Shown in pieces: positions 11,675 through 23,498 of a stretch of DNA of 64,000 bases. The translations under genes and the position numbers were made by a program. The stretch covers positions 189,223 to 253,222 of the forward strand of contig PDUO01000033.1 in the NCBI GenBank assembly GCA_003008705.1, in the 5' to 3' direction. The DNA comes from Pezicula radicicola. Lineage: Eukaryota > Ascomycota > Leotiomycetes > Helotiales > Dermateaceae. Each line of letters opens with the position of its first letter. Within the stretch, counting starts at the first letter, position 1. Below the pieces are notes generated by a model. It saw only the letters and a program-made list of their open reading frames with translations. It did no database searches and had not been told where the DNA came from.

Positions 11675-12447
11675 ATGGATAACAAGAAGAGAGATGACTA
11701 CTCCATTGAGGTGTCCGAGCTCGGTGTGCCTCCAAATGGAAGCAAACCGGGCGGGCTTCCCGTCCCCGTCTCCTCAATCACCAACAACCCAACCATATCG
11801 ATCATAGCATATTGCATCGCATCTATTAGTATGACCGTCATCAATAAATACTGCGTATCTAGTCCAGAATGGAATATGAGTTTTTTCTTCCTGGCAATCC
11901 AAGTAAGTCCACTAGTCTTGCTCACTGTCCTGCTGTCCCTACTAATAACAGTCCATTGTGAGTATTGTTGCAATTCAAGCCTGTAAATCGATGGGTCTCG
12001 TAAAGGAGCTTGGAAGTTTCGATAAAGAAAAGGCTAAGAGATGTAAGGTATCAAACTAGAAGAAATTCGGGAAGAGATACTAACTGTCATGCAGGGCTTT
12101 CAGTCTCCCTCCTTCTGGTCGGCATGATCTACACCGGCGCAAAAGCACTTCAATTCCTCTCCGTACCTGTCTATACCATCTTCAAGAATTTATCGATCAT
12201 CGTGATTGCATATGGGGAGGTTCTATGGTTTGGTGGAAGCGTTACCACATCTGCCCTGTTTTCATTCGGTCTTATGGTATTAAGCTCCGCCGTTGCAGCT
12301 TGGGCTGATGTCCAGCATGCACTCGCAAGTTTGAGCGGTAATAGCTTGAACCTTGAAGAAGACACAAACGCTGCCGCAAATATGTCTACCTTGAATGCTG
12401 GGTACGCATGGATGGCACTGAACATTGTCTCTTCTGCCGCAATCTAG
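11675..12447 (+). pseudogene. GDP-mannose transporter (Vrg4/GmtA type), 3'-truncated
   Basis: Golgi nucleotide-sugar transporter of the DMT/TPT fold. Introns 11903-11951 and 12043-12094 splice cleanly. The product starts MDNKKRDDYSIEVSELG and contains the strongly conserved [15 protein letters not shown] and [12 protein letters not shown] blocks. It then stops at TAG (12445-12447) after NIVSSAAI, 223 aa against about 380 normally. Everything after about the sixth membrane helix is gone, including the FYNN and GALNK motifs that bind GDP-mannose. The DNA that follows belongs to a transcription-factor gene, so this is a breakpoint rather than a point mutation. It is probably an extra copy; GDP-mannose transport is normally essential. 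Confidence 0.75.
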
Positions 12448-12469
12448 GCCTCTGGAATTACTGACGGAA

Positions 12470-14273
12470 ATGGACGAGTTCCAAGACTCAAGGTGTGAAA
12501 CACAAGAAATATCAGTTGACTCGTGGTCAACATCACTTCTTTCTCCTCCCGGTTCTGATTCCACTTGCCAGTCTATCATGAACGACGGCGTTATGTTCGA
12601 TGATGCCATGCGCATTTCCCGTAAGTGGCCCCGATCTGGGCAAGCATTGGTCGTCAATCAATAATTGGTGTACCAGGCTTCCACTATGGTTCGAGCTATT
12701 CTGCCTTTTCCCTCAAACTGAGAGAACGCGTTGCATCTACACCTAACAAGCTTTTCCATCTGCCACTCAACACAGCTTTTGACAGCTGGGGAGTTGACAG
12801 GCCCGTCGCAGTTATCCATCCTCAGGATCTCCCTTCTCGACGAGATCTTGTGGAAGCGGCTAAGAGCTTTTTTGCTGAGATCAATGGTGTTATCTATATA
12901 TTACACTATGAGCGTTTCCAAAATGATGTGGGAAATATCTACGCCAAACGTCTTCCTGTCACCAATGCCCGCCTTGCAATCCTGTACTTGATTTTGTCCC
13001 TATCTCAGAGCTATGAAAACTACTTTGAGGATGCATGCCGATATTGTACTGCAGCACTAGAAGAGAGTAGCATTGAAACTGTTCAAGCTCTGATGCTGAA
13101 GGTAAGACGTCATCAAACTTATTTATGATCCCTATACTGATTTGCACAGACGATCTGTCATCTGAACCGAAACCAACGAAATCTTGCTTGGATAGCTACA
13201 GGCTCGGCGATCAGAATAGCGCAATCTCTTGGTCTGCATACTCATGAATCTCTGTGGAGCGACGAGCTCTCCCTTCAGATGGAGAGCAAGAAGCGCCTAT
13301 GGTGGTCTCTTTACAACCTCGAAACAAGTCTCACTTGTAGCTCGGGTTTACCGCCAGGAATAGACGAGAGCATATGCCAAGTGTCACTGCCTAGTGAGAT
13401 GGTGAGCTTCTTTGAGAGATTTTACTTCTTTTAGCACTAACAGTCTCACAACAGGAATCGGACTTAAATCCCTATAGCCCACCTGGTTATGCTTCAGCAT
13501 CGTCGCAACTTGGCAGGCTACTTGGCCGGACTTTACGCCAAGTGTATGTGCGGAAATCTACAAGAGAAAATTCAATTCCTACTATAAGCGAGCTCCTGAC
13601 GAACCTACAAGAGTGGTGGGCTACTATGCCAGCTTATCTCCGGCCTGATTGCCCAACGGCGCCGTCAAATGTTCGTGCGATCTGTCACCTAAGCTTGCGC
13701 TACTAACATTATCATCAGTCTAGTCACCCGGCCTTATCTCCTCTATTCTACCACGTGCTCGAATCCTCTCGACGAGATTTCCACCCAGCGTGTCCAACTG
13801 TGTGAAGATGCTAATCACGAGTCAATACTCGTGATAAAGAAATTAGCTAGCAATAACTTGATCAGCAGGATAAACTACTTTGATGGTCTCTACATTCTTG
13901 CAAATGGTATGATACCATTTCTCCGCTGTCTCAGAAACCCGTGCATGGAACTAGCGGAAGAGATGGTGCCAATCATTGAACAGGTGGATCATCTGAGCTT
14001 TGCAAGATATGGGCTTGAATCAATGCATCGCCTACTCGAAGATCTTAAAGGCTTTTGTACAAGGTAATAACCGAATTTCATTAACCGTACAATATGCTCA
14101 TTCCTTAAAATAGTGGCCAGTCCTTACATTCAGAAATTCCTGGCTTTACCTCCTTTCACCCGGATTCACATGAAGCGGTCCAAGATATATGGGATTCCAT
14201 GGGTTTTATATGGCCAATGGATGGTACAGAGCTTCTAAATGCCTACAGCGATGGTGTAACAGAGGACGTATAA
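12470..14273 (+). pseudogene. Fungal-specific transcription factor (fungal_trans domain), no Zn2Cys6 seen, +1 frameshift
   Basis: Pathway-regulator type protein. Introns: 12621-12676, 13102-13149, 13402-13454 and 14064-14113. The spliced frame shows an Asp/Ser-rich linker, the FHYGSSYSAFSL entry block, and the fungal_trans core: ARLAILYLILSLSQSYE, SLGLHTHESLW, and SKKRLWWSLYNLET with GLPPGI. In exon 4 the frame changes between HLSLRY and NIIISLVTRPYLLYS, caused by one extra T at about 13703-13704 (tactaac). Apart from that it runs to TAA at 14271-14273, 532 codons. No cysteine cluster precedes it; a transporter fragment lies directly upstream. Either 5'-truncated by the rearrangement or a Zn-less regulator; with the frameshift it is probably dead. 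Confidence 0.7.
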
Positions 14274-14455
14274 AGTAATTACATGTATTTGTCCTTGCAG
14301 GCGCGGACCATGCACTAAGTGAGACTAGCTTTGCTTCGCGAGGCCCTTAAGGCCCCCTCCAGCGACAGGAAGCGGCCTCCTCTTAGCCCGGCCGACGCTT
14401 AGCAAGGCTTCCTAACAGCCTTTATATACTGTAGATAGGAGCCCTTTCTATACGC

Positions 14456-15110
14456 CCGTTGTATACCTACCCTAATAGGATATACACTAGTAGTATCAAA
14501 AACATACATCGAGGGCATCAAGTTGAGAGACGCGATCAAGGGATTCGCAAGCAGGTAGTTATAAGCCCAACTAAACTACCTAATGATAGCGAGCGATATA
14601 GAGTCGCAAACTACATTGATTAGAGGCCAAGTTACCAATGTCTTTCCCAGCTTCTAGAAATCCAAAGGATCTTAAGAATGTTGATTCTCCCACTACATTG
14701 AATGCAAGATAGTTGATCCATTTATCGAGCTCAATGGTTTTACCACTTGCTATTTGTCGATCAAGCTAGGTTTAAAAGAGGCCAAGGGCCTTGTCGATTA
14801 ATGATTTCCCCTTAATTACATTAGAGAGCGAGTAACCAGCGGCAAGGTTCTTCGTTCTCCGAAGCATTTCCTTATAGCTCATCTCTAACATAGTATTCTT
14901 ATATCGCGAGTCCAGCATGCTAAAGATCTTATAAAAGCTTCCCTTCGACAAGCTATCATCAGTCTTTAGTTCTAGTAAATAAATTAACGTAGTGAATCAA
15001 TCACAAACCTTGTCCATCTGACTTTGCGAGACCTCTCGGATTGCAGCTAGGTCACTCACACCAACCTCCTTATAAGAGATTCGCACAAAATTTCCCACAC
15101 TCTACTTCAA
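14456..15110 (-). pseudogene. Decayed cytochrome P450, N-terminal half
   Basis: Minus-strand translation gives discontinuous but clear P450 (pisatin-demethylase-like) similarity: VGNFVRISYKEVGVSD, then KGSFYKIFSMLDSRYKN, KEMLRRTKNLAAGYSLSNV, then IELDKWINYLAFNVVGE and RSFGFLEAGKDIGN, ending near PLIASLNLMPSMYVFDTT. Frames change and in-frame stops occur, and the I-helix and heme-binding half are missing. Surrounding DNA is TA-rich. Judged a RIP-worn relic, possibly a former cluster member or a diverged duplicate of the P450 at the left edge. Confidence 0.65.
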
Positions 15111-15535
15111 CACTTAATAGTAAGCCTTTATTTTAATTTACAGTACTAAACATGTTTCTTATGCTGCCCAATGACAGCCCTCTCCGTATACCTCCCAAAA
15201 ATTTACTAAAGTTGCCAAAGGAGCGAGAACAAGGCCAAGAAAGGTCCTAGGATATCGCTTAAAGCTAAAAAGTAGCGCCGACGGATAACTACGGATACTA
15301 CCCTAAGAAGTATAGCAACTACAGTCGCTCTAGAGATGCTGAGCGTTTCAAAAATAGCTGCCATAGTAGCACCGCGAGCAGAAAGCTAAATGTAATACGA
15401 TACTAAGAATATAGATAAATACTAAATCCAGGGGGGGAGGGTGAGAAGAGCTGAAAAGAGTGGTGGGGATTATAGTACAAGCGGAAAGGCGCACATGATA
15501 TGTGGTTGACAGATGCCAAGCCCCCTCTCCTTCTC
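15111..15535. other. Intergenic after TauD gene
   Basis: About 425 bp of degraded sequence between the P450 relic and the 3' end of the TauD-family gene; includes a seven-G run near 15431. No gene seen. Confidence 0.4.
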
Positions 15536-16944
15536 TTATACCCTAATGGCAACTTTTGTGTCCAATCTTCCGAAAGAGCCATCAGTGACGTCCTCTGTAA
15601 TTTCACCTTCTTTGCCACTGTCATATCTGCCAAAATATCCATCAAAAATCTTTCCGTTTTCATCCACCTTCTCACTAACCAATACCTCTCCGTTGAAGAA
15701 CGGCACCTCACCAAAGATGGCCGTTCTTGTTGCCTCTCTCTCATATGGGTCATAACCACCTGGAATGGCGCGGTGGACCACACTGCGATTATCCCAAATT
15801 GCAACGCTTTTAGCGTCCCACTTCCAGCGAACTGTTAAATCGTCCGACGTGTGGAGATGCTCGTAAAGAAAATTCAAGACATGTTTAGACTCCAGGGAAT
15901 TGAGTTCGGGGATCTGTAACACGAACTGAGGGTTATAGTTGATGAGCTGCTTCTGAGTGATTGGGTGAGTTCGGATCTAGCAAAGTCATTCATCGTCAGT
16001 ATAGACCAAGATGAAAAGATTTCAGATCCTAGACACACACCAGTGGATGAGCTGTACGAATAGGACCACGAAGAGGAGTTCCTCCTTTGGCAACGGACAA
16101 AGCATAGGCTTGCTATAATGCATTAGCTGCAAGATCAATTTTCAAAACAAGGTTTCTGACCTCTGAGCTGTGGATGGCGTGTAGGCCTGAAAAACTCTTC
16201 TTGAGAGTCGGACTCAGTGTGTCGTACAGCCCAGACAGACTGGTAAAGAGTGTGTCACCACCGGTGGGAGGATGACGGACGAAACGCAAGACGGTGTAGG
16301 ATGGTGGGTTGACCTCAAAAGAGTGATCGCCATGAAAATCAGACCCATAAGACTCGTGACCACGAACATTACTAGATAATATTATCAGACATTTGACCAG
16401 AATCCATAAGATCCAGCAAGATGAACACGTACTCGTTGCGACCTAGGACAGTCACATGACGAGGATCAACTTGATTTGGGTCGCGATCTTTCTGTGTAGA
16501 AGTTAGTACTTACAAAGTACACCGCACGAAGGTACAGAATGAATTTCACAAAGAAAGCACATACAATACCCCGATATTCGCTCAGCTTGTACTGTTGCTC
16601 AAGGCCTAAGTCCTGGCCACGGAAGGTAACGACCCCACGCTGTAAAGTGAGGAAAGCATTAGCTATGCTACTCATAAAACCAGGCTGCTTTCTTTCTAGC
16701 GAATTACCTCTGATACAAGAAGAGCCAACTCATCCTTTTGAGAATCTGTGAGCTGGCTTAGCTGGATGCCCTCAAGCTCTGTTCCAACATAAGGTGTTAA
16801 ATGCTTCACAGCCGTTGCAGCTGACAAAAGTGACTTTTTTTCCTTGTCGGCGAAGTGTGCCCGATCGCGTGGTGGCTCGAAAGGTACAAGTGGTGGATCT
16901 GGAGCGACATAGGAGAGGACCGCAGGAGTCAAGGGAAACAACAT
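15536..16944 (-). CDS. TauD/TfdA-family 2-oxoglutarate-dependent dioxygenase
   Basis: Fe(II)/2-oxoglutarate dioxygenase; relatives hydroxylate taurine, sulfonates or phenoxyacetates. Five introns (16640-16707, 16492-16564, 16372-16432, 16113-16160, 15977-16040) leave an uninterrupted 364-aa product from the ATG at 16944. The iron-binding HxD-type region is GSDFHGDHSFE; the distal His and the 2-oxoglutarate Arg lie in AIWDNRSVVHRAIPGGY and EREATRTAIFGE. VKHLTPYVGTELEGIQLSQL and RGVVTFRGQDL are family blocks. An upstream exon with an earlier start cannot be excluded. In the cluster it could open a ring side-chain or detoxify a substrate, but it may be unrelated. Confidence 0.8.
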
Positions 16945-17647
16945 GTTGATAGAAACTTGGAAGGCAATCTGTAGTTTGACAAGGGGAGAAGTTTGCCCGG
17001 TAGATTCTTTGATATGAGCAGAATTCGAGCATACAGCACTATATATACACCTGAAGTGTGGATCCTGCGCTTTCTTTCCAACCATCATGGCGCAATCCAT
17101 CAGTTGGGAGTTTGACACAACTCGGATCTTGATACCTAAACTAGATCAGGGTCAAGGATCACTAGCTGAATTCTGCAAGTGTAATGCACTAAGCTTGAGC
17201 CCCCAAAAGGGTCTTATATTCCAGAGGTTTATCAGATTCTGAATCCCAAAGATCTCATTCGAAAGTCTCATTGTGAAGACGCAATTGCAGTCCTGGATTA
17301 CGCGATTAGTTGTTTGGCGGTTGTGCTATAATAGTCAGACTATTAGAATTACAAGTTGAAAACGTTGATTACTAGAACCACATCCTACTGTACACTAATC
17401 ACGCTACCCCTCGTCTTCAATTCTCAAGTACAATGAGAAATTGTTTACAGAATTTGTAGAGCAAATATTATCCCTCTATCTTAGCTTCAATATCTTGATA
17501 CTTAGAATCAGCAGGGCACCTTGCAAAACAATCTGTAAAATGGTTAAATTTTGAATTATCGCAAAGATGGCATATTTGAAGAAATCAAAATAACAATTGC
17601 GATTCTTGAAATATGATCTATCTAAACCTAAGCCCCATGAACTTGCT
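16945..17647. other. Intergenic, TauD promoter and UPF0643 3' flank
   Basis: About 700 bp. A 51-codon frame at 17087 (plus) lacks family resemblance and is not called. The stretch must carry the TauD promoter. Confidence 0.4.
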
Positions 17648-18520
17648 TCACATTTCTCCCTCGACCCATTTGGTGAATGACCACGAATTGATATCCTCCT
17701 CAATAGTAAGTTTGAAAGTGCTGAAGACGATGCTGTGGTACCATTCTCTGGCGGCTGCTCGAGCCTGTACATGCCATGGTCCTTTTCCACCAGCATATGC
17801 ATCTGCTCTACTTTGCCAAAAACCTACAGAGCACGGTCAACCTTAGATTTCACAAATTATATATCATGAAAAGGGTGCAATACAGGGGAGAAAGTTTGGT
17901 TGCTCAGGAAAATTCACACACTTACAGGTTGCCAAGTTTTGAAGATTCTCATTCTTTTCGCCATACCAATACTTCAACAGGCCACCGCTTGCGGTCGCTT
18001 CCTGATGCGAAAAAGAATCCAAGTCAAACAATCTCTTCAAGTCTGCGTTTGGGAGTAGCTTTGACCGGAAAATAACAACGTAAAAGTGCCGCTTCTCCCA
18101 CCTATATCTCTCCTCCTTCGCCAGATCTTTCAAAAGTCCAAACACATCCTTGAAATTGAAGGACTCAACATAATCGGCTAAAGCATAGTCCTCCTTAATT
18201 GGCTTCATGATGGTTAAAGCTTTGGCGAAGAGCTGATTTGGATGGTCTAGTGTCTTGAGATCAAGTAGATGAAGCGGACCATTATACGGAGAAACAATGA
18301 GACGATCATCGGACTTGGTCGCTGTGTGGCGATGAGCATGAACTTCTTCAAGAGTTTTGTTGCGGAATTGAAGCTGTAGGGAGGCTGCAGCGTAGAATGC
18401 GAGTGCATAGAAGTCGGCCGTTATAAGACTGTGGTGGAAGAGAGATGACGACGCCATTGGCAGACCGTCAAGCTTCTTTCCCGTTGGCATCGACACTGTA
18501 TTTGAAATTTCAAGAGTCAT
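17648..18520 (-). CDS. UPF0643 family protein
   Basis: Conserved ascomycete protein of unknown function. Start MTLEISNTVSMPTGKK at 18520; one intron 17824-17925 (GTAAGTG donor, CTGTAG acceptor) joins NLATC to FWQSRADAYAGGKGPWH. The product is 256 aa. The family core is easy to see: SLFHHSLITADFYALAFYAA, LQFRNKTLEEVHAHRHTAT, LDHPNQLFAKALTIMKP and FYVVIFRSKLLPNADL. The C-terminus ends SWSFTKWVEGEM. No signal peptide or membrane helix. Probably a bystander within the metabolic island. Confidence 0.8.
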
Positions 18521-19472
18521 TTTGTTGTGCTTTCTTCGATGAACTCAAGCTTAGGCGATAGAAAAGAGTTAAGAGAGGCCGACAAAAGTACTATATAAGC
18601 GATACCTGATTTATTATCCCGGGCGTGTAGGTAGCGTACTCGTGGGTCCAGGAAGCAGTTGCTACATGGAAACGTACAATGCTCCGAAGCGCGAGAGTAC
18701 GGTGAGATTCTAAGCAATTTCAAAAGGACAATCACGCGATTTATCTAGATTCATCATTTTTGATCCATGGTGCTTTGTCGAGAATGGTCTCCGGAATAAA
18801 GAACTCATTACAGTAAAAAGATCCAATGCTAGCATATTACGAAGTTGAAGATCTGAATTGCGTGACGTTAAGATTATGGATTAAGCGGCAGCATTTAAAA
18901 AGTTCGGAGGAGAATAAATATATACTAAGAACGGAAACACATATAGGTAAACATGGAAGACCTGGTTTTCAGATTAAAGATGAGGGTGCTAAATGAAGAG
19001 GGTAGCCCACATTGGCTTTGTTAGCCCGTGATCCGAAGCTGTCATTCCGGAGGGGGCGGAGGGAATTTAGACTGCAACAAATGTTCAATCCCCTTGCCAT
19101 GTGGACTGATACCGCCCGCAGCGGGGTGACTAGGTAGGCGACTTTGAACAATTGTACTCATTTATTACTGGCTGCATCAATACATACCCGAGGTGGTATA
19201 TTTTCTTAGAACTACTTTTCGTACAGTCGCAGGTGAACAACCTTTTCTCACCTACCCACTTCTTGAAGATCCCGTAAGAGCAAGGATATAAATCCTGTAA
19301 TGAAAGCTTCGGGGTTTTCTTTGCTCGAGACTCGTGCTAGAGCTAACCGAAAGATGTCGTGATTTAAAGCTCAACAGCTTAAAGCTCGGCGCAACCCCAA
19401 CTGCAAATGATTATTTCAATCCTTTCTTCATACACGACTTAGACATTGATTTTCAACTTACGTCCTGTCACC
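18521..19472. promoter_or_regulatory. Divergent intergenic region, UPF0643 / MFS
   Basis: About 950 bp between divergent starts. Near 19046-19065 the sequence tccggagggggcggaggga includes GGGCGGA at 19054-19060, echoing the GC-rich motif in the decarboxylase and oxygenase promoters. Weak evidence for a shared regulator. Confidence 0.3.
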
Positions 19473-21162
19473 ATGACTGAGCAATTCCCGTCGGATAAGG
19501 AAGCACAAAATGATATTCAGCCGTTTACAGCAGCTGGAGACCAGGCCGAGAAAGGAACATTCGCTCAGGTCGATTTGGACAAAGAAATTATTGACACATC
19601 TAACTTTGATGTTGTGTTGACCAAGAAGATGGCGCTCGTGAACGGTGGTCTTGATGAGATTGGAATGACCCCTTTCCAATGGAAGTTGTTCTACTTGAAT
19701 GGCTTCGGCTACGCAGCAGATACGGTTAGTATAATCACCTCATTTTTTATCCACCGAGGTCGCTAAATGCTAACAGATCCCAGCTCCTTATTCTCTGTCA
19801 ATCCGTTTCCCAGTCCGCTGTCACTCAGGAATTTGGAAATCCTAGTAAAGTCATTGCCGGGATTGCCATGTCCTCCCAGATCGGATTGCTGGTCGGCGCT
19901 GGTTTGTGGGGTCTTTCGGCTGATATCGTTGGGCGAAAATTCGCGTTCAACAGCAGTCTATTAGGTTGTGCTGCCTTTGTCCTCATTGCTGGAGGCATGC
20001 CCAGCTATACTTCATTCTGTGCTATGTACGTGACGCCTATATTTGCAACCTTATCCAGCTATGAATCAGTGTTGACGAGTTTAGTGTTGCCATTTATTCC
20101 GCGGCGAACGGTGGAAACCTCATTCTTGACGCAACCAACTTTCTTGAATTTCTCCCAGTTTCGCATACGTGGCTCGTAACATTCCTGTCTATATGGTGGG
20201 CCGTTGGTTACACCATCACCGGTTTGCTTGCGTGGGCATTCTTGGGTACTTTCAGCTGCGATGCCGATGCTCCTGTGTGCTTACGTGGGGACAACATGGG
20301 ATGGAGATACCTCCATTTCACGTGCGGTGCCCTGATTTTAGTCATGGCTTTACTGCGCGTCTTTGTCCTTCAGATGCAACAGACACCCAAATGGCTAATT
20401 AGTCAAAATCGGGACGAGGAAGCATACGAGATTCTCCTAGGCATATCTATCAAGTACAACCGGCCATTGACTCTTACGCTGCAGCAGCTCTTATCTCAAG
20501 GTCAAATTCGTCACACCGAGAAGTCAGTCTGGTCCTCTGTACGACTCAAGGAACATTTCAGTGGCCTGTTCCTCTCTCGTCGCCTTGCATACTCTACATT
20601 CATCATCTGTATCAATTGGATAATTATCGGTACTGTCAGTCCGCTATATACAGTCTTCCTGCCCTACTACCTAGCTTCGCGAGGAGCCGCAATCGGGGAT
20701 GGATCTGTCTATACCACTTGGCGAAACTACGCTATCAACCAAGTCTGTGGTCTCATTGGACCTGTAATCGCTGGATTTCTGGTCGAAACCAAAGTATTTG
20801 GTCGCAGGGGTACACTCGCTATTGGAGTAGCTATAACCACAGCTCTTCAATTGGGATATACGCAGGTCAAAACTCCTCTTCAAAATGTTGCTGTTTCTGC
20901 GTCGATTACTGCTGCTGGCAACATCTACTATGGTACTATCTACGCCTATACCCCCGAGATTCTTCCCAGCGCTCATCGCGCCACCGGATATGCAGTCTGC
21001 GTTATGTTAAACCGTATTGGTGGAATAGTTGGCATTTTGATTGGAAGCTACGCAAATGTCCAGACCACTACTCCTCTATTTATCTGTGGTGGCTTATATG
21101 GAGTATTAATCTTTACCAGCCTACTTTTACCACTAGAGAGTCAAGGAAAAAGAAGTGTTTAA
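19473..21162 (+). CDS. MFS transporter, SVOP/sugar-acid type
   Basis: Twelve-helix major facilitator of the synaptic-vesicle-2-like fungal group, often importing organic or aromatic acids. ATG at 19473 (context caccATGA). Introns 19725-19783 and 20026-20084 give 523 aa. Marks: GFGYAADTLLILCQSVSQ in helix 1, GLWGLSADIVGRKFAF with the conserved D-R/K loop between helices 2 and 3, NFLEFLPVSHTWLVTFLS, a large central cytosolic loop starting QTPKWLIS, then YTPEILPSAHRATGYAV and NRIGGIVGILIG. Helices look complete. As the only intact transporter in the left island it is the obvious importer for the catabolic cluster (inference). Confidence 0.85.
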
Positions 21163-22041
21163 AGGTATACTCTAGATATAACGTGTTAGAGTAGAGTTTT
21201 AAATATAATCTTAAGGAGGCTATAAAACTTATAAGATAGAAATTAAAGGGATTTTATTACTAGATTAAATAATCTCTTAAGTATAAATTTAAACAATTAA
21301 TAATAGCATATAACTCTTATAAGTAGAATAGAGCTTATAGTTCTACTTTAGAGTTTATTTAGTTTAATCTTTTAAATATTAGATGTTTTGTTTTAGATTA
21401 TATAATAATTAAATACTTTTTAATTTAAAGTTTTTTAAATTAAATATTAGTTTATTTAATTAACTACTTAACGAGTAGACTAGTAGTATTTTCACTTAGT
21501 ATACTTATTATTAAAAGGTATTAATTAGTTGTTTATTAGAAGAGACTATCTATAAGAAATAATTATAAGACTACTAAAACTAAGGGGTTAGTCCTAGTAT
21601 AATACTAAAGTTTAATTATATAACTCTTTTTAGAGAGAGAAGACAACCTTTAGAAAATTAAATTAAATAGAAATAAAATAAATTCCAATATTATAATATA
21701 GTCAGCGTAGAGATATAGCAGGTATTTCGGAAGGAGTACTAGTCGCGATTGTGGATTATATAGGAGCTGGCGGTTAGCCCTATCACCGTATACTGGGGAG
21801 GGTCTGTGTTCCACTTATCGACTCTCTAAGCTGTGCGCGATATTCTTGCCACCTATTTCGAGTCTAGACAATCCTTGAACTCTGAAATCTAGGAGAAGCT
21901 GAGGCCGAGATTGGACCTCTTGGCATTGATTACACTTTGAAGAACACTAGAGCCGGGTGACATAGAACGTCCGTTGAACGACGCTTGCATTCTGTTCCTC
22001 TCCTCACCCTCAGTGAGCCCTCTCAGCCCTACTAGGTGTCT
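21163..22041. repeat. AT-rich RIP-like tract
   Basis: About 21190-21710 is very TA-rich with no coding potential and looks like RIP-mutated repeat DNA; it marks the right border of the gene-rich island. The remaining 300 bp are of normal composition without a gene. Confidence 0.6.
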
Positions 22042-23498
22042 TTACCTCTCGCAATCACTTAGTTGCGGCGCCCCTTCAAAATTATACCCAAACCCGTTAA
22101 CCTCTAAAATCAACCTACCTCCCACATATGGAGTTCCATACCTGTTGACGAACATGAATCAGCACATGCATTTCATTATTATTTCCGTCATTACGTTTGA
22201 AGACCTGGGCAGGAGATTTACCGGTTCTCATCGCTCCACTCCAAATCGTACGTGCTGCCCTGATTCCCGTAATTCGCCCAGTTGACGAAGTTCCACACCT
22301 CGTTGCGGAGTTGGCTGGTTTCGTCGGCATAGGTGAAGGAGTAGGGTTGGCAGCCTGGGTTAGAGTATGAGAATTTCATTCCTGGGGAATGTCAGTTTCG
22401 GAAGTCGTAACCAGCGGGGGGGAGGTAGGAGAAATAAATGTCGCAGGACCAATAGGATATTGCACAATGTGGGATTAGAGTAGGATAAGGCTTACCAGCG
22501 AGGCCCATGAAGTCCCAGCTGTAGTTACTTCTTTCGACAGTGGTTGAGTTGGTAGTTTGGTTAGAGGAGCTAGGGAGGAAGGCGACGACGCCGTGGGTGA
22601 CGTTTGAGGAGTGCGCGTAAGTGCCGCTACTGGATTCGACGAATACAGTAACCGAGTTATCAAGATTGCTATCACTGTCGTTATACACCTGCAAGAGTTG
22701 GAATTAGTATGGCTTCCTTTCAGAACAGTCTCATGCTCCATGTCTTACATAACCAGCCACCGGTCCAGGTAGACCATTCGCAAGCAAGTCATGGAGCCCA
22801 TCAGGAGAAGTATGGATAGCAGGCCAATCCCAACTACGCGTCGCCGTGGAGTTGCGAAATGAATCGCGTTTGCTATTGAGAAATTAGCAAGATCCTCTGC
22901 GCATGATTTTGGAAGGGAGGAGCTGAAAATGAAAGTCCCACAGAAGCTAGAATACTCAGCACGAAGACCAATTTTGATTGGAATTTCAAGAAGGAAGGAA
23001 TGAATATTAACGTACCCTTGCGTGGTCACACCCTCATTAGCAATGTACATCGCTCCAGCTTGGCCAGCACCGAAGGCAGCTGCGGCGCCCATAAGGTAGA
23101 AGACGCCATTGCCGACACAGCTGATTCCACGGACTACGCCACCATTGTCTTCAAATTCTTGGCACTTGTCGATGAAGTTTTGCCAGAGACCAGCTGCTCC
23201 GCTGACTGCGTAACTGTTGAGTAGACATGTCAGTGTGATGATAGATGAGGGTGCCTAGTTTCAAAGAAAACGTTGATTTTGAAAGTCAAGAACATTGAAC
23301 TTTGAGAACTTGACTTGATCATATTGGTCGAAGATGAGCGCTCGTCTTCAAACCGTTGAATGTTTGGGACACGGGCGTGTCACTTTTGAGAGCACTGTAA
23401 GGAAGGAAGACCTACACAGTTAATGCAGAGAATCCAGCTGTCCAGTTCACAGCACAGTACATGCCAGCGACGAGCATCAAAACGAAGAGAACCTTCAT
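22042..23498 (-). CDS. Putative secreted protein of unknown family, six exons
   Basis: Not recognised. Start MKVLFVLMLVAGMYCAVNW at 23498 looks like a signal peptide or N-terminal anchor. Five introns (23202-23415, 22873-23015, 22689-22748, 22382-22495, 22142-22221) leave an unbroken 281-aa frame ending at TAA 22042-22044; the consistent phases strongly support a real gene. Exon 2 holds a Gly/Ala-rich hydrophobic stretch after GISCVGNG, possibly a second helix. The middle is Ser/Thr/Asn-rich with several N-x-S/T sites (NQTTNSTT). The C-terminal part is Trp/Tyr-rich (NEVWNFVNWANYGNQG, RYGIPYVGGRLIL). It sits just outside the metabolic island beside RIP tracts, a typical position for lineage-specific secreted proteins. 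Confidence 0.6.

Noticed and set aside
17087..17240. 51-codon plus-strand frame before the UPF0643 gene
   Set aside because: No homology, no intron logic; probably promoter sequence of TauD.
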